This document shows, one piece after another, positions 14,181-23,200 of a stretch of 44,218 nt of DNA. Every line of letters begins with the position of its first letter. Within the stretch, counting starts at the first letter, position 1. Below the pieces are notes generated by a model. The model searched no databases. It was not told where the DNA came from and saw only the letters and a program-made list of their open reading frames with translations. This stretch comes from Oscillospiraceae bacterium. Lineage in GTDB: Bacteria; Bacillota; Clostridia; Oscillospirales; Oscillospiraceae. Position numbers and translations under genes: made by a program. The stretch covers positions 1 to 44,218 of the forward strand of contig JAFROD010000021.1 of assembly GCA_017429835.1 (NCBI GenBank), read 5' to 3'.

Positions 14181-15118
14181 GCGGTCTCTTTCTCCTTTGA
14201 CAGCCGGCGGAGCAGCGGAAAGACGAGCGGCCACACGGCTGCTGCGAAGAAGACGACCACGCAGTAGCGGATGGCGTTCGTGCCGAGCCAGGTGAAGCCG
14301 ACGGCGTTGAAGAGGAGTTTCAGCCCCTCTTTGATCGCCAGCACGCCTGCAAGCCCGCCGACTGTCTTGAGGATCTGCACCCACCAGACCGCTTTTTCCT
14401 TAAACTGAATATACTTCTGGTCGAGCGGGTAGGCTATCAGAAAGCCGAGCATCGCGCCGAAGAGAGAGTAGCTGTTTTTTCTGCCCTCGTTGATGTTTGC
14501 CAGCACCTCCTCGTCCGTGCCGAGCGCGGAGAAATCGGTCAGATTGGCGTAGAGGACGAAGGCGAATGCAACCGTGATCAGGACGCCGAGCAGGACGTAC
14601 ATCAGCTTCGGATTCTCGGCGGTCTTGCGGACGACCGGATAGAGCGCGAAGATCAGCACGACCGCGATCAGAAAGGCGACGCCCACGTCCAGCGGCGTAT
14701 GGACGCCGAGATACATGCGGGAGAACGAGGTCAGAAGCAGCAGGACGATGCAGACGATCCGCAGCCACTTCCGCTTCGTCCAGCGCGCGATGCCGCCGAG
14801 CGTACCGACGACGTTCTGCGTATGACCGGAGGGGAAGGAATAACCGCCCGCGTCCGCGCGTGCGCTTTCCACGATCGTGAACTTCGGATCCTGCACCCAC
14901 GGGCGCGGGATACGGTAAACGAGCTTCAGAAACTGATTGAGCACCGTGCCGATGAAGCCGACGAAGAGCAGATAAATACCCTCGCGCTTATCAAAGCACC
15001 AGAAGACGGTCAGCGCGATGACGAGGAAGAAGACCTCGCTGCCGAGGTGGGTGAAAAGCTGCATGATGAAATCCAGCACCGGATTGCGGATGGATTCCAG
15101 CCAATAGAGCACGGACAT
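14177..15118 (-). CDS. PAP2-family integral membrane phosphatase
   Basis: 313 residues with about eight hydrophobic segments. The three PAP2 motifs are complete: K-x6-RP as KLVYRIPRP (65-73), PSGH (96-99) with the catalytic His, and SR-x5-H-x3-D as SRMYLGVHTPLD (133-144). Such enzymes dephosphorylate lipid phosphates or undecaprenyl pyrophosphate at the outer face of the membrane. The exact substrate is not evident. AAAGGAGCG precedes the ATG at 15118. It is the first gene of the operon PAP2-hydrolase-dut-ygiQ. Confidence 0.9.
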   Translation of the reverse strand: MSVLYWLESIRNPVLDFIMQLFTHLGSEVFFLVIALTVFWCFDKREGIYLLFVGFIGTVLNQFLKLVYRIPRPWVQDPKFTIVESARADAGGYSFPSGHTQNVVGTLGGIARWTKRKWLRIVCIVLLLLTSFSRMYLGVHTPLDVGVAFLIAVVLIFALYPVVRKTAENPKLMYVLLGVLITVAFAFVLYANLTDFSALGTDEEVLANINEGRKNSYSLFGAMLGFLIAYPLDQKYIQFKEKAVWWVQILKTVGGLAGVLAIKEGLKLLFNAVGFTWLGTNAIRYCVVVFFAAAVWPLVFPLLRRLSKEKETA

Positions 15119-15150
15119 AACAAAATCGCTCCTTTTCCTGTAATACGTCC

Positions 15151-15178
15151 AGTATAGCATAAGCGAAACGGTTTGCAA
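15151..15178 (-). promoter_or_regulatory. Promoter of the PAP2-hydrolase-dut-ygiQ operon
   Basis: On the minus strand: TTGCAA (15173-15178), a 16-bp spacer and TATACT (15151-15156). Confidence 0.5.
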
Positions 15179-15208
15179 AGGGGAGTTGTAACGGATTCAT
15201 GAATTCCC

Positions 15209-15238
15209 TTGCAAATTGCGAGACGGCTGTGGTATAAT
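15209..15238 (+). promoter_or_regulatory. Promoter of the TIGR04255-like / zinc peptidase pair
   Basis: TTGCAA (15209-15214), an 18-bp spacer and TATAAT (15233-15238). Confidence 0.55.
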
Positions 15239-15269
15239 CAAACGCGAAAGAAACGAAAGGAGCATGCTT

Positions 15270-16055
15270 ATGTTCTACGAAACCGACCGCGTCGTCTACG
15301 CCAAGCCGCAGCTTTTGGAGGTCATCTGCCAGCTTCGTTTTCCGACGATCCTGTCCATCAGCGCCAAGGAGCCTGCGGAATTTCAGGAGCTGATCCGCAG
15401 CGCGTTCCCGCGCTATTCCAGAAATATCGAAAAAGTCCCCCCGAAGGTGATCGGTCAGCCGGGCAATATGAAATTCGAGGAGCAGCCGGACGTGATCAAC
15501 TATCAGTTCGTTTCCGGCGACGGCAAGTGGAAGGTCAATCTGACCAATTCCTTTATCGCCCTCGCGACGCCTGCCTATACCAAGTGGGAGGACTTCGCAG
15601 CGAAGCTGGACGAGGTGCTGGCGCAGTTTATCAGCGTTTACAAGCCAGCGTTCTTCGAGCGCATCGGTCTGCGCTATATCAACGCCATTTCCCGCAAAGC
15701 GCTCGATCTGGAGGGAACGCCCTTTGCCGACCTCATCGAGCCGGGCTATCTGGGCTTGATGGCGGAAGAGGACGTACAGGAGCAGAGCTTCGTCCGTATC
15801 CAGCAGGAGGGCGAGATGAATCTGGCGGGCGGCTGCCGGCTCAAGCTGCACTGCGGCCCCGGCGTTGTCAAGCGCAATAACGTCGAAGACAAGGAGATCA
15901 AGTTCATTCTCGACAACGATATCTTTATGATGAGCAAGGTGGAGATGAAGTACGCCACCGCCGCGCTCAACACCATCCACACCCACGCAGACCGCGTCTT
16001 CCGCGGCGCGATCACGAAAGAGCTGCACGAGGCGATGGAGCCGCAGCTCCTGTAA
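15270..16055 (+). CDS. TIGR04255-like uncharacterised protein
   Basis: 261 residues, soluble. The pattern of an N-terminal PPLLEVICQLRFP-like strand (here KPQLLEVICQLRFP), the central FERIGLRYINAI and the late VEMKYATAALNTIHTHADRVFRGAITKEL is what I associate with the TIGR04255 family of unknown function. A short two-residue-longer start exists at 15264, but AAAGGAGC gives the right spacing to the ATG at 15270. It sits 12 bases before the zinc peptidase gene. No function can be given. Confidence 0.75.
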   Translation: MFYETDRVVYAKPQLLEVICQLRFPTILSISAKEPAEFQELIRSAFPRYSRNIEKVPPKVIGQPGNMKFEEQPDVINYQFVSGDGKWKVNLTNSFIALATPAYTKWEDFAAKLDEVLAQFISVYKPAFFERIGLRYINAISRKALDLEGTPFADLIEPGYLGLMAEEDVQEQSFVRIQQEGEMNLAGGCRLKLHCGPGVVKRNNVEDKEIKFILDNDIFMMSKVEMKYATAALNTIHTHADRVFRGAITKELHEAMEPQLL

Positions 16056-16067
16056 GGAGTAGTTTCT

Positions 16068-16799
16068 ATGTTTTATTACGGCATCGACTGGAAATGGATC
16101 GTTTTGGTACTGCCCACGATCATTTTTGCGCTGTGGGCGAGCTTCCACGTGAAGCGAGTCTTCAAAAAATACGGGCAGATCCGCAATATGCGCGGTCTGA
16201 CCGGCGCGCAGGCGGCGCAGACAGTGCTGTCCGCCAACGGCGTCGGCGGCGTGCGGATCGAGCGCGTTGCCGGCGATCTGACGGATCACTACGATCCGAA
16301 GGCGAACGTCATTCGTCTATCCGACAGCGTTTACGACGCGGCGACGCCCGCCGCGGTCGGCGTTGCTGCGCACGAGGCGGGGCATGCGGTGCAGTATGCG
16401 GAGAACTATGCGCCGATCAAACTCCGTGCCACCATCATCAACGTGACGAACATCGGTTCGAAGCTTGCCATGCCGCTGGTCATCATCGGCATTCTGCTGA
16501 TGTCGCTCACCTCGCTTGCGCGTTATCAGAAAGTCTTTTACTATATTGCGCTGGCGGGCGTGCTGTGCTACGGCCTGTGCGTGGTGTTCCAGCTTCTGAC
16601 CCTGCCGACGGAGTTCAACGCCAGCCGCCGCGCGGTCAAGGCGATCGAGGCGACCGGTATGCTGACCGCCGACGAGCAGAAGGGCGCGCGCAAGGTGCTC
16701 TCTGCCGCCGCGCTGACCTACGTTGCCGCGCTTGCGACGACCCTCGCGCAGTTCCTGCGCCTTTTGATGCTGGTCAGCGGCAGCCGCCGGAGAGATTGA
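16068..16799 (+). CDS. Membrane zinc metallopeptidase (YugP-like)
   Basis: 243 residues, like the Zn_peptidase_2 / YugP family. An N-terminal transmembrane helix (about 8-26) is followed by the zinc-binding helix AAHEAGHAVQY with HEAGH at 102-106, then three more membrane segments and a C-terminal LPTEFNASRRA motif typical of the family. These are probably membrane-embedded or membrane-facing proteases of unknown substrate. TAAGGAG precedes the ATG. It is cotranscribed with the preceding gene and ends before a bidirectional terminator. Confidence 0.9.
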   Translation: MFYYGIDWKWIVLVLPTIIFALWASFHVKRVFKKYGQIRNMRGLTGAQAAQTVLSANGVGGVRIERVAGDLTDHYDPKANVIRLSDSVYDAATPAAVGVAAHEAGHAVQYAENYAPIKLRATIINVTNIGSKLAMPLVIIGILLMSLTSLARYQKVFYYIALAGVLCYGLCVVFQLLTLPTEFNASRRAVKAIEATGMLTADEQKGARKVLSAAALTYVAALATTLAQFLRLLMLVSGSRRRD

Positions 16800-16828
16800 A
16801 TCGGCTCTCTCTCGAGAGGGAGACACGG

Positions 16829-16861
16829 AAAAACGACGGGACAAATCGTCCCGTCGTTTTT
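16829..16861. terminator. Bidirectional terminator between convergent genes
   Basis: AAAAA, then the stem CGACGGGAC with loop aaatc and GTCCCGTCG, then TTTTT. It serves the zinc peptidase gene on one side and the nucleotidyltransferase gene on the other. Confidence 0.85.
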
Positions 16862-17446
16862 CTATGCCTGCGACTTCAATCCCTCCAGTGCTTCCGGCGT
16901 ATCCACGTCGGTCAGCTCGGCCTTGCCGACCTCGACGGTCAGAAGCCGCTCGGGGTGGGCGCGAATGACGGTGTTGCCGCCGTGATCCTCCGTGAGCGCG
17001 AGCAGCTCGTCAAAGAACTCCCGCGGGAAAATACAGGGATTGCCGCGCTTGCCGTTATGCGCCGCGCCGACGATATAGGAAGGGTTTTCTTTCCAGCAGG
17101 CGATCACCCGCTCGACGGAGCTGCGCTCCAAAAGCGGCTGATCGGACACCATATAGAGAATCGCGTCACAGTCGCGCATCGCCTGCGTGCCGAGCGCGAT
17201 CGTATGGCTGATGCCGTAGTCCGGATGCTCGTTTTTGATATGGGAGAAGCCGAATTCCTCCGAAAGCTCTGCGACCTCCGGGTACTGCGTGACGACCGTG
17301 ACTGCGGAGAGCGTTTCTTTCGGTACGGTCTCCAAGGCGCGGCGAATCAGGGTTTTTCCGCCATATTCCGCGGCGAGCTTGTTGGCGCGGAAGCGGGCGG
17401 CGTTGCCTGCCGCCATGACCAGACAGCCGATTTTCGGTTCGCGCAT
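16862..17446 (-). CDS. MobA-like nucleotidyltransferase (molybdenum-cofactor type)
   Basis: 194 residues of the NTP-transferase family, MobA/MocA/YgfJ type, which moves a nucleotide onto molybdopterin or a related acceptor. The nucleotide loop LVMAAGNAARFRANKL (9-24) differs from the usual GxGxRxGxxK. Further motifs are YMVSDQPLL (metal Asp region), GKRGNPCIFPREFF, DHGGNTVI and DVDTPEAL near the end. The frame begins at 17455, but AGGAAAGG spacing favours the ATG at 17446. No molybdoenzyme or other cofactor gene is visible in the window, so the cofactor assignment rests on family similarity. Confidence 0.8.
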   Translation of the reverse strand: MREPKIGCLVMAAGNAARFRANKLAAEYGGKTLIRRALETVPKETLSAVTVVTQYPEVAELSEEFGFSHIKNEHPDYGISHTIALGTQAMRDCDAILYMVSDQPLLERSSVERVIACWKENPSYIVGAAHNGKRGNPCIFPREFFDELLALTEDHGGNTVIRAHPERLLTVEVGKAELTDVDTPEALEGLKSQA

Positions 17447-17528
17447 AGGCACCATCCTTTCCTGTTACCGATAGTATAACCGATTTGCGCGGATTTTTCC
17501 ACGCCGTTTTTCATTTTTTCGCGGGCGG

Positions 17529-17557
17529 TTGACATTTCCTGCCGGATATGCTACAGT
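17529..17557 (+). promoter_or_regulatory. Promoter of the AbrB / lyase / EamA operon
   Basis: TTGACA (17529-17534), a 17-bp spacer and TACAGT (17552-17557). It argues against translation starting at the upstream ATG (17548), which would overlap the promoter. Confidence 0.65.
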
Positions 17558-17604
17558 TTGTGACGTACAAATATGAAAAGTATGATTTCGGGAGGGATCG
17601 TAAC

Positions 17605-17844
17605 GTGGCAGGAGGAAAGCACTTGTTGGGCAAGGCGCGCGGCAAGCACATATTCGGCACGGCGAAAGTCGGCGAGCGCGGTCAGATCGTGATCCCGAAG
17701 GATGCGAGAGACCTGTTCGGCATTCAGCCGGGCGACACGCTGCTGATCCTCGGCGACGAGGACAACGGTATCATCGTCACGCGCCCCGAAGTGCTGAGCG
17801 ACGCGGCGCAGCGGGTTTTCAGAAAAATGGAGGAGACGAAATGA
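17605..17844 (+). CDS. AbrB/SpoVT-type DNA-binding regulator
   Basis: 79 residues from a GTG start, chosen because GGGAGGGAT precedes it and the promoter lies between it and the upstream ATG. The swapped-hairpin AbrB domain is about residues 18-60: GTAKVGERGQIVIPKDARDLFGIQPGDTLLILGD. The N-terminal Lys/Gly-rich tail may add DNA contact. It is the first gene of a three-gene operon, overlapping the lyase gene by ATGA, so it probably controls its own operon. An antitoxin role is unlikely, as no toxin gene is adjacent. Confidence 0.85.
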   Translation: MAGGKHLLGKARGKHIFGTAKVGERGQIVIPKDARDLFGIQPGDTLLILGDEDNGIIVTRPEVLSDAAQRVFRKMEETK

Positions 17845-19124
17845 AAGAGATGTACGCCCGCCTCGGCGTTTCGGAGCAGGTGTTTACCTGCGGCGAACGC
17901 ATTTTGGAGGGCTTGAAGGAACGCTTCGCGGCGGTCGACCGCGTGGCGGAATACAATCAGGCGAAGGTGATCGCCGCGATGCAGAAAAACCGCGTCGGCT
18001 CGGCGTGCTTCGCGGCGACGACCGGCTACGGATACGACGATCTCGGGCGCGACGTTTTAGAGCGCGTCTACGCCGACGTCTTCCACACCGAGGCGGCGCT
18101 CGTCCGGCCGCAGATCACCTGCGGCACGCACGCGCTGACGGTCGCGCTGTCGGCAAATCTTCTGCCCGGCGACGAGCTGCTCTCTCCGGTGGGCAGACCC
18201 TACGACACCCTGGAGGAGGTCATCGGCATCCGAGAATCGAGCTGTTCGCTGAAGGAATACGGCGTCAGCTACGCGCAGGCGGATCTCAAGCCGGACGGCT
18301 CGTTCGATTACGACGCGATCCGCGCGGCGGTGAATGAAAAGACCAAAATGGCGACGATCCAGCGCAGCAAGGGCTATGCGACGCGCCCGACGTTTTCCGT
18401 GCAGCAGATCGGGGAGCTGATCGCCTTCCTGAAGTCCGTCAAGCCGGACATCATCTGCATGGTGGACAACTGCTACGGCGAATTCGTCGAAACGATTGAG
18501 CCGAGCAACGTCGGCGCCGATCTCACGGTCGGCAGCCTGATCAAGAATCCCGGCGGCGGTCTGGCGCCGATCGGCGGCTATATCTGCGGCAGGAGCAATC
18601 TCGTCGCGCGCTGTGCCTACCGTCTCTCCGCGCCCGGACTCGGGCAGGAGGTCGGCGCGAACCTCGGACAGATGCCCGCGTTCTATCAGGGCTTTTTCCT
18701 CGCGCCGACGGTGGTCGCCGGCGCTTTGAAGGGCGCGATCTTCGCGGCGGATTTCTACGAGCGTATGGGCTTCCGCGTCGTTCCGAACGGCGCCGAGCCG
18801 CGCCACGACATTATTCAGGCGGTGGAGCTCGGCAGCAGGGAAGCGATGGTCGCCTTCTGCAAGGGGATCCAGTCCGCCGCGCCGGTCGAGAGCTACGTCG
18901 ATCCCGCGCCGTGGGCGATGCCAGGCTATGAGGACGAGGTCATCATGGCGGCTGGTACGTTCGTGCAGGGCTCGTCCATCGAGCTGTCCGCCGACGGCCC
19001 CATCCGTCCGCCCTATGCGGTCTATTTCCAGGGCGGTCTGACGTGGTATCACGCAAAGCTCGGCATTCTCCTGTCCGTCCAGAAGCTGGTCGACGCGGGA
19101 CTTGCAACGATTGAGGAGGTATAA
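17841..19124 (+). CDS. Methionine gamma-lyase / aluminium-resistance family PLP enzyme
   Basis: 427 residues, a fold-type I PLP enzyme of the family annotated as methionine gamma-lyase or aluminium resistance protein (YnbB-like). The PLP lysine is Lys235 in GSLIKNPGGG. Asp and Asn of VDNCYGEF lie before it, and GTHALTVALSANLLPGDELLSPVGRPYDTLEEVIG forms the small-domain cofactor region. The conserved end AAGTFVQGSSIELSADGPIRPPY is present. It may split methionine or related sulfur amino acids into a thiol, ammonia and a keto acid, though activity has been shown for few members. It is followed after 3 bases by an EamA transporter. Confidence 0.9.
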   Translation: MKEMYARLGVSEQVFTCGERILEGLKERFAAVDRVAEYNQAKVIAAMQKNRVGSACFAATTGYGYDDLGRDVLERVYADVFHTEAALVRPQITCGTHALTVALSANLLPGDELLSPVGRPYDTLEEVIGIRESSCSLKEYGVSYAQADLKPDGSFDYDAIRAAVNEKTKMATIQRSKGYATRPTFSVQQIGELIAFLKSVKPDIICMVDNCYGEFVETIEPSNVGADLTVGSLIKNPGGGLAPIGGYICGRSNLVARCAYRLSAPGLGQEVGANLGQMPAFYQGFFLAPTVVAGALKGAIFAADFYERMGFRVVPNGAEPRHDIIQAVELGSREAMVAFCKGIQSAAPVESYVDPAPWAMPGYEDEVIMAAGTFVQGSSIELSADGPIRPPYAVYFQGGLTWYHAKLGILLSVQKLVDAGLATIEEV

Positions 19125-19127
19125 CAG

Positions 19128-20048
19128 ATGAATTGGTTTTGGTTTTCAATCATCGCGCTGTTGTGCTGGAGCGGCTCCGATCTGTTCTCCAAGATCGGCT
19201 GCTGCCGCGAGAAGGATAAGACGGCGTATCTGAAAATGGTCGTCGCGGTCGGCGTCGTCATGGGTCTGCACGCGGCGTTCATGGTCTTCTTCAAGGACGT
19301 GCCGATCACGTGGGAAGTGATATGGACGTATCTGCCGGTATCGCTGCTGTATATCGTTTCCATGGCGCTGGGCTATATCGGCCTGCGCTATATCGAGCTT
19401 TCGATCTCCTCTCCGATCTGCAATTCCTCCGGCGCGATCGTCGCGGTGATCTGCCTGCTGACCGGCGCGCTTTCGGAGCTGAGCAGAACCGAGCGGATTT
19501 CGGTCATCGGGGCGATCGCTCTGATCTGTATCGGCGTGATCGGGCTCGGCGTGGTCGAGGCGCGGGAGGACGAAACGCTCCGTCAGCGGCGGCAGGAGAA
19601 GGCAAACCGCAGATACGCCAAGAGCTGGCTCGCACTCTGCATTCCGATCGCCTATTGCCTTTTGGACGCAGCGGGAACCTATGCGGACTCCATCGTTCTG
19701 GAGAATCTGAACGAGGACTCCGCGAACGTCGCCTACGAGCTGACCTTCCTCGCCACGGGTATGGTCTGTCTGATCTATCTGCTGATCCGCCGTGAGAAGT
19801 TCTTTGTCAGGGAGGAAGCGCCCAAATATATCGGCGCCTGCTTCGAGACCGTCGGTCAGCTCTTCTACATCTACGCGCTTGCCGACGAGGAGCACGTGGC
19901 GATCTCCGCACCGATCATTTCCGCCTACTGCGCGGTAAGCGTGCTGTGGAGCCGGATCTTCCTGCGCGAGAAGCTGTCGTGGAAGCATTACCTGATGATC
20001 GGACTGGTGTTCGTCGGCATCGTCGTCCTCGGCGTTTTCGATATATGA
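19128..20048 (+). CDS. EamA/DMT-family membrane transporter
   Basis: 306 residues with about ten hydrophobic segments arranged as two five-helix halves, separated by a charged loop (about 145-170). The start MNWFWFSIIALLCWSGSDLFSK is typical of drug/metabolite exporters. The second half ends in LREKLSWKHYLMIGLVFVGIVVLG, the usual EamA end. Substrate unknown. As the third gene of the AbrB-lyase operon it may export a product of amino-acid or thiol metabolism, which is inference only. Confidence 0.85.
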   Translation: MNWFWFSIIALLCWSGSDLFSKIGCCREKDKTAYLKMVVAVGVVMGLHAAFMVFFKDVPITWEVIWTYLPVSLLYIVSMALGYIGLRYIELSISSPICNSSGAIVAVICLLTGALSELSRTERISVIGAIALICIGVIGLGVVEAREDETLRQRRQEKANRRYAKSWLALCIPIAYCLLDAAGTYADSIVLENLNEDSANVAYELTFLATGMVCLIYLLIRREKFFVREEAPKYIGACFETVGQLFYIYALADEEHVAISAPIISAYCAVSVLWSRIFLREKLSWKHYLMIGLVFVGIVVLGVFDI

Positions 20049-20059
20049 TATTTGATGTG

Positions 20060-20095
20060 ACATGGGCTGCATAAACAGCCCATGTTTTTGTTTTT
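20060..20095 (+). terminator. Terminator of the AbrB/lyase/EamA operon
   Basis: ACATGGGCTG-cataaa-CAGCCCATGT followed by T-rich sequence. Confidence 0.85.
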
Positions 20096-20155
20096 CCTGC
20101 CGAATTCAGCGCGTTAAATGAATAAATATTCGGCATTATCACGGCAAAAAAAGTG

Positions 20156-20184
20156 TAGACTTTTTTTCGGTGATTTGTTAAAAT
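20156..20184 (+). promoter_or_regulatory. Promoter of the S8 protease gene, paralogous to that of the next gene
   Basis: TAGACT (20156-20161), a 17-bp spacer and TAAAAT (20179-20184) in the context GACTTTTTT...GTTTGTTAAAATG-like. The promoter at 24704-24732 is nearly the same, pointing to duplication of a promoter-leader-signal peptide unit. Confidence 0.6.
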
Positions 20185-20267
20185 GTGATACAGGTATAAC
20201 TGTATTCCGGTGACAAGCAACCACATAGTAATACAGGCCGCAAAATTCAAAAAAAGGAGACGAACAA

Positions 20268-23200
20268 ATGAAACAGTTCAAGAGTGTTCTTGCAATGCTC
20301 CTGGCTTTGGTCATGATCCTGTCCTGCTTTGCTACTGTTTTCGCGGCGGACAAGACCGAAACTGAAGTCGAGGAACCTGCAAAGACCGAAAAGCAGCCTG
20401 CGACCATTCGTGAGCTCAAGGGCTACAAGAGCGAGAGCTTCCTCGCGAGCAACTCTTACCGTTATGCTGCGGACGAGACGGTTCGCGCGATCGTGATCCT
20501 CTCCGGCGATCCCGAAGCGGACGTCGCCGAAGCGGGCAGCGAGCGTGCCGCTGCTCAGCGCAACACGCTGATGAAGCAGCATGAGGCAGTACGTAAGAGC
20601 ATGAGCGGCATCAAGTATGAGCTTGCATACGACTTCACCGCTCTGACCAACGGCTTCTCCTGCGACGTCGCTTACGGCGATCTGGACAAGATTGCTGCCC
20701 TCGACGGCGTAGAAGCGGTCTACATCGCGAACCACTATGCTGAGCCGGTTATGGAGAAGGCGGAAACCAGAATGGCTTCCTCCAACTACTACTTCACCGG
20801 CGTCAACGCTGCCTACAGCTACTACGGCGTAGACGGCACCGGCATGGTCATCGCGGTGCTGGATACCGGCCTGCTCACCACGCACGAGGCGTTCCAGGAT
20901 CTGGACAACGTCTGCGCGAACTACGGTGTGATGACCGAGTCCGACATCAGCAAGGCTGCTGCACCCGGCAAGTACATCAACCCGAAAGTCCCCTTCACCT
21001 ACGACTATGCGGAGTTTGATGACGACGTGACCGACTACAACGGCCACGGCACTCACGTTTCCGGCATCGCCACCGGCGCTGCGGTCGACCTCGAAGAAAG
21101 CGCGTATACCTTCCTCGGCGCGGCCTCCGGCGCACAGCTCGTCAACATGAAGATCTTCTACGACGACAAGAGCGGCACCAGCAGCGATATTTACTTCGCG
21201 GCTCTGGAAGACGCCTACCGCCTCGACGTTGACGTCATCAACATGTCCATCGGCGCGCAGAACGGCTTCACCTATGACTCCGAGCTCGAGACCGAGGTCT
21301 TCGGCAACATTTACGAGCGTCTGAACAACGCGGGCATCGTTACCTGCGTTTCCGCCGGCAACGAGTATTCGATGGCGCAGTACAGCCCCGTCGGGTACGT
21401 CGGACCGGAGTATCAGGACTACGGCACGGTCGCGTCTCCCTCCACCTACGAGGGCAACACCTCCGTCGCTTCTCTGGAGAACTACCTCTATCCGTCTCTT
21501 GTGATCAAGACTGACGCGGGCAGCTTCCCCTTCACCGATTCCTCCGATGATGGCCTGTGGATGGCGGCCTTCGGCGGCCAGACCGTCGAGTACGTGAACG
21601 TCCTCAACGCCGAGGCGAGCGACTTTGCCACCGGCAGCCCCGAGGATTACGACGGTGTTGACGTTTCCGGCAAGATCGCTGTTGTCAAGCGCGGCGACAT
21701 CACCTTCGAGGAGAAGGTAGAGAACGCCTACAACGCAGGCGCGATCGGCTGCATCGTCGTCAACAACCAGGCGGGCACGATCTCCATGCTGATCGAGACC
21801 TTTGAGGTTCCGGCAGTTTCCGTGAACGCCGATGCTGCGACCTATCTCCTGAACGCGACCACCTACGAACTCACCACCCCGACCGAGATGGAGTACGTTG
21901 AGAATGCGAATGCGGGTCTCATGAGCGACTTCTCCAACTGGGGCACCTCCCCGATGCTCACGCTGGATCCGACCATCACCTCCGTCGGCGGCATGGTCTA
22001 CTCCTCCGTGAATACCGGCGACGGCGACTATGACGTCTACAGCGGCACCTCCATGTCCTCCCCGAACTACGCCGGCACGATCGCGATCGTGATGCAGGGC
22101 CTGCGCGAGATGGGCGTGACGGACAAGAAGGAATGCGCCGATCTTGCGACCGCGCTGCTCGAGTCCTCTGCGGATATGCTGCTGGATGCGGACGGCTATC
22201 CCTACTCCCCGAGAAAGCAGGGCGCAGGCCTGGCGAACGCCGCCTCCGCGCTGACCATGTACGAGGAATCCGGCTACATCACCGAGCCGATCCAGGAGCT
22301 GGGCGACGATCCCGAGCGCACCGGCCACTACACCTTCACGGCTGAGATCAAGAACGACAGCACGTACAGTCTGTACTACATTCCGGAAGCATACCTGCTG
22401 TTTGACTACGTTGCAAACGCAGGCACCGAAGCCAATCCGTACTGGGTCAACACCCAGACCAGCGACTTTGCCTATCTCGGCAACGAGGGCTACGCGTCCG
22501 TGAGCTATGAGCTTGCCGGCTCCGACGTCACCGACGGCTTTGCCCTTGCAGTCGGCGAAACCGCCGAGATCACGGTCGACATCCAGCTCGACGACGACAT
22601 CAAGGCGTACTTCGACGAGACCTTCCCGAACGGCAACTTTGTCGAGGGCTTCGTCTGCTTCAACGACGTTGAGAACGACAACGGCGAAGTCATCTACTTC
22701 GATGATGCTTACAACGCCTATAAGCTCGACGAGATCGGCGCATATCAGGTCGACGACGGGAACAACTATGTGCCCATTCTCGACGGCGAGAACAAGATCT
22801 ACTACGAAGGCGATCTTGCCGACCTCAGCCCGTACACCTACTACACCACCCACGCCACCATGCTCGCCTACTACGGCGACTGGACGGACGGCGACGTGCT
22901 CGAGGCGACGGACTTCCGCGACTACATCGACGCGGAATACTTCGTGAACACCACGGTCGCTGACTCCGAGGGCAACACCTACGCCGACTACGGCTACACC
23001 GGCCTGGATCTGCTCGACTACTACACCAGCCCGAACATGGGCTACACCGCTGTTATGAACGACGGCGTGCCGCAGAGCCTGGTATGGTACCTCGGCGACA
23101 ACCTCTTCGACTACGTCCCGTTCTATGACGAGCACATCAGCTTCTCCACGCTGGAGACCAACGCGGACACCCTCTATGCCAACGGCTTCTATCTTGAGCC

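Noticed and set aside
17605..17844. AbrB gene as antitoxin of a toxin-antitoxin pair
   Set aside because: The partner gene is a PLP lyase and no toxin-sized frame is adjacent.
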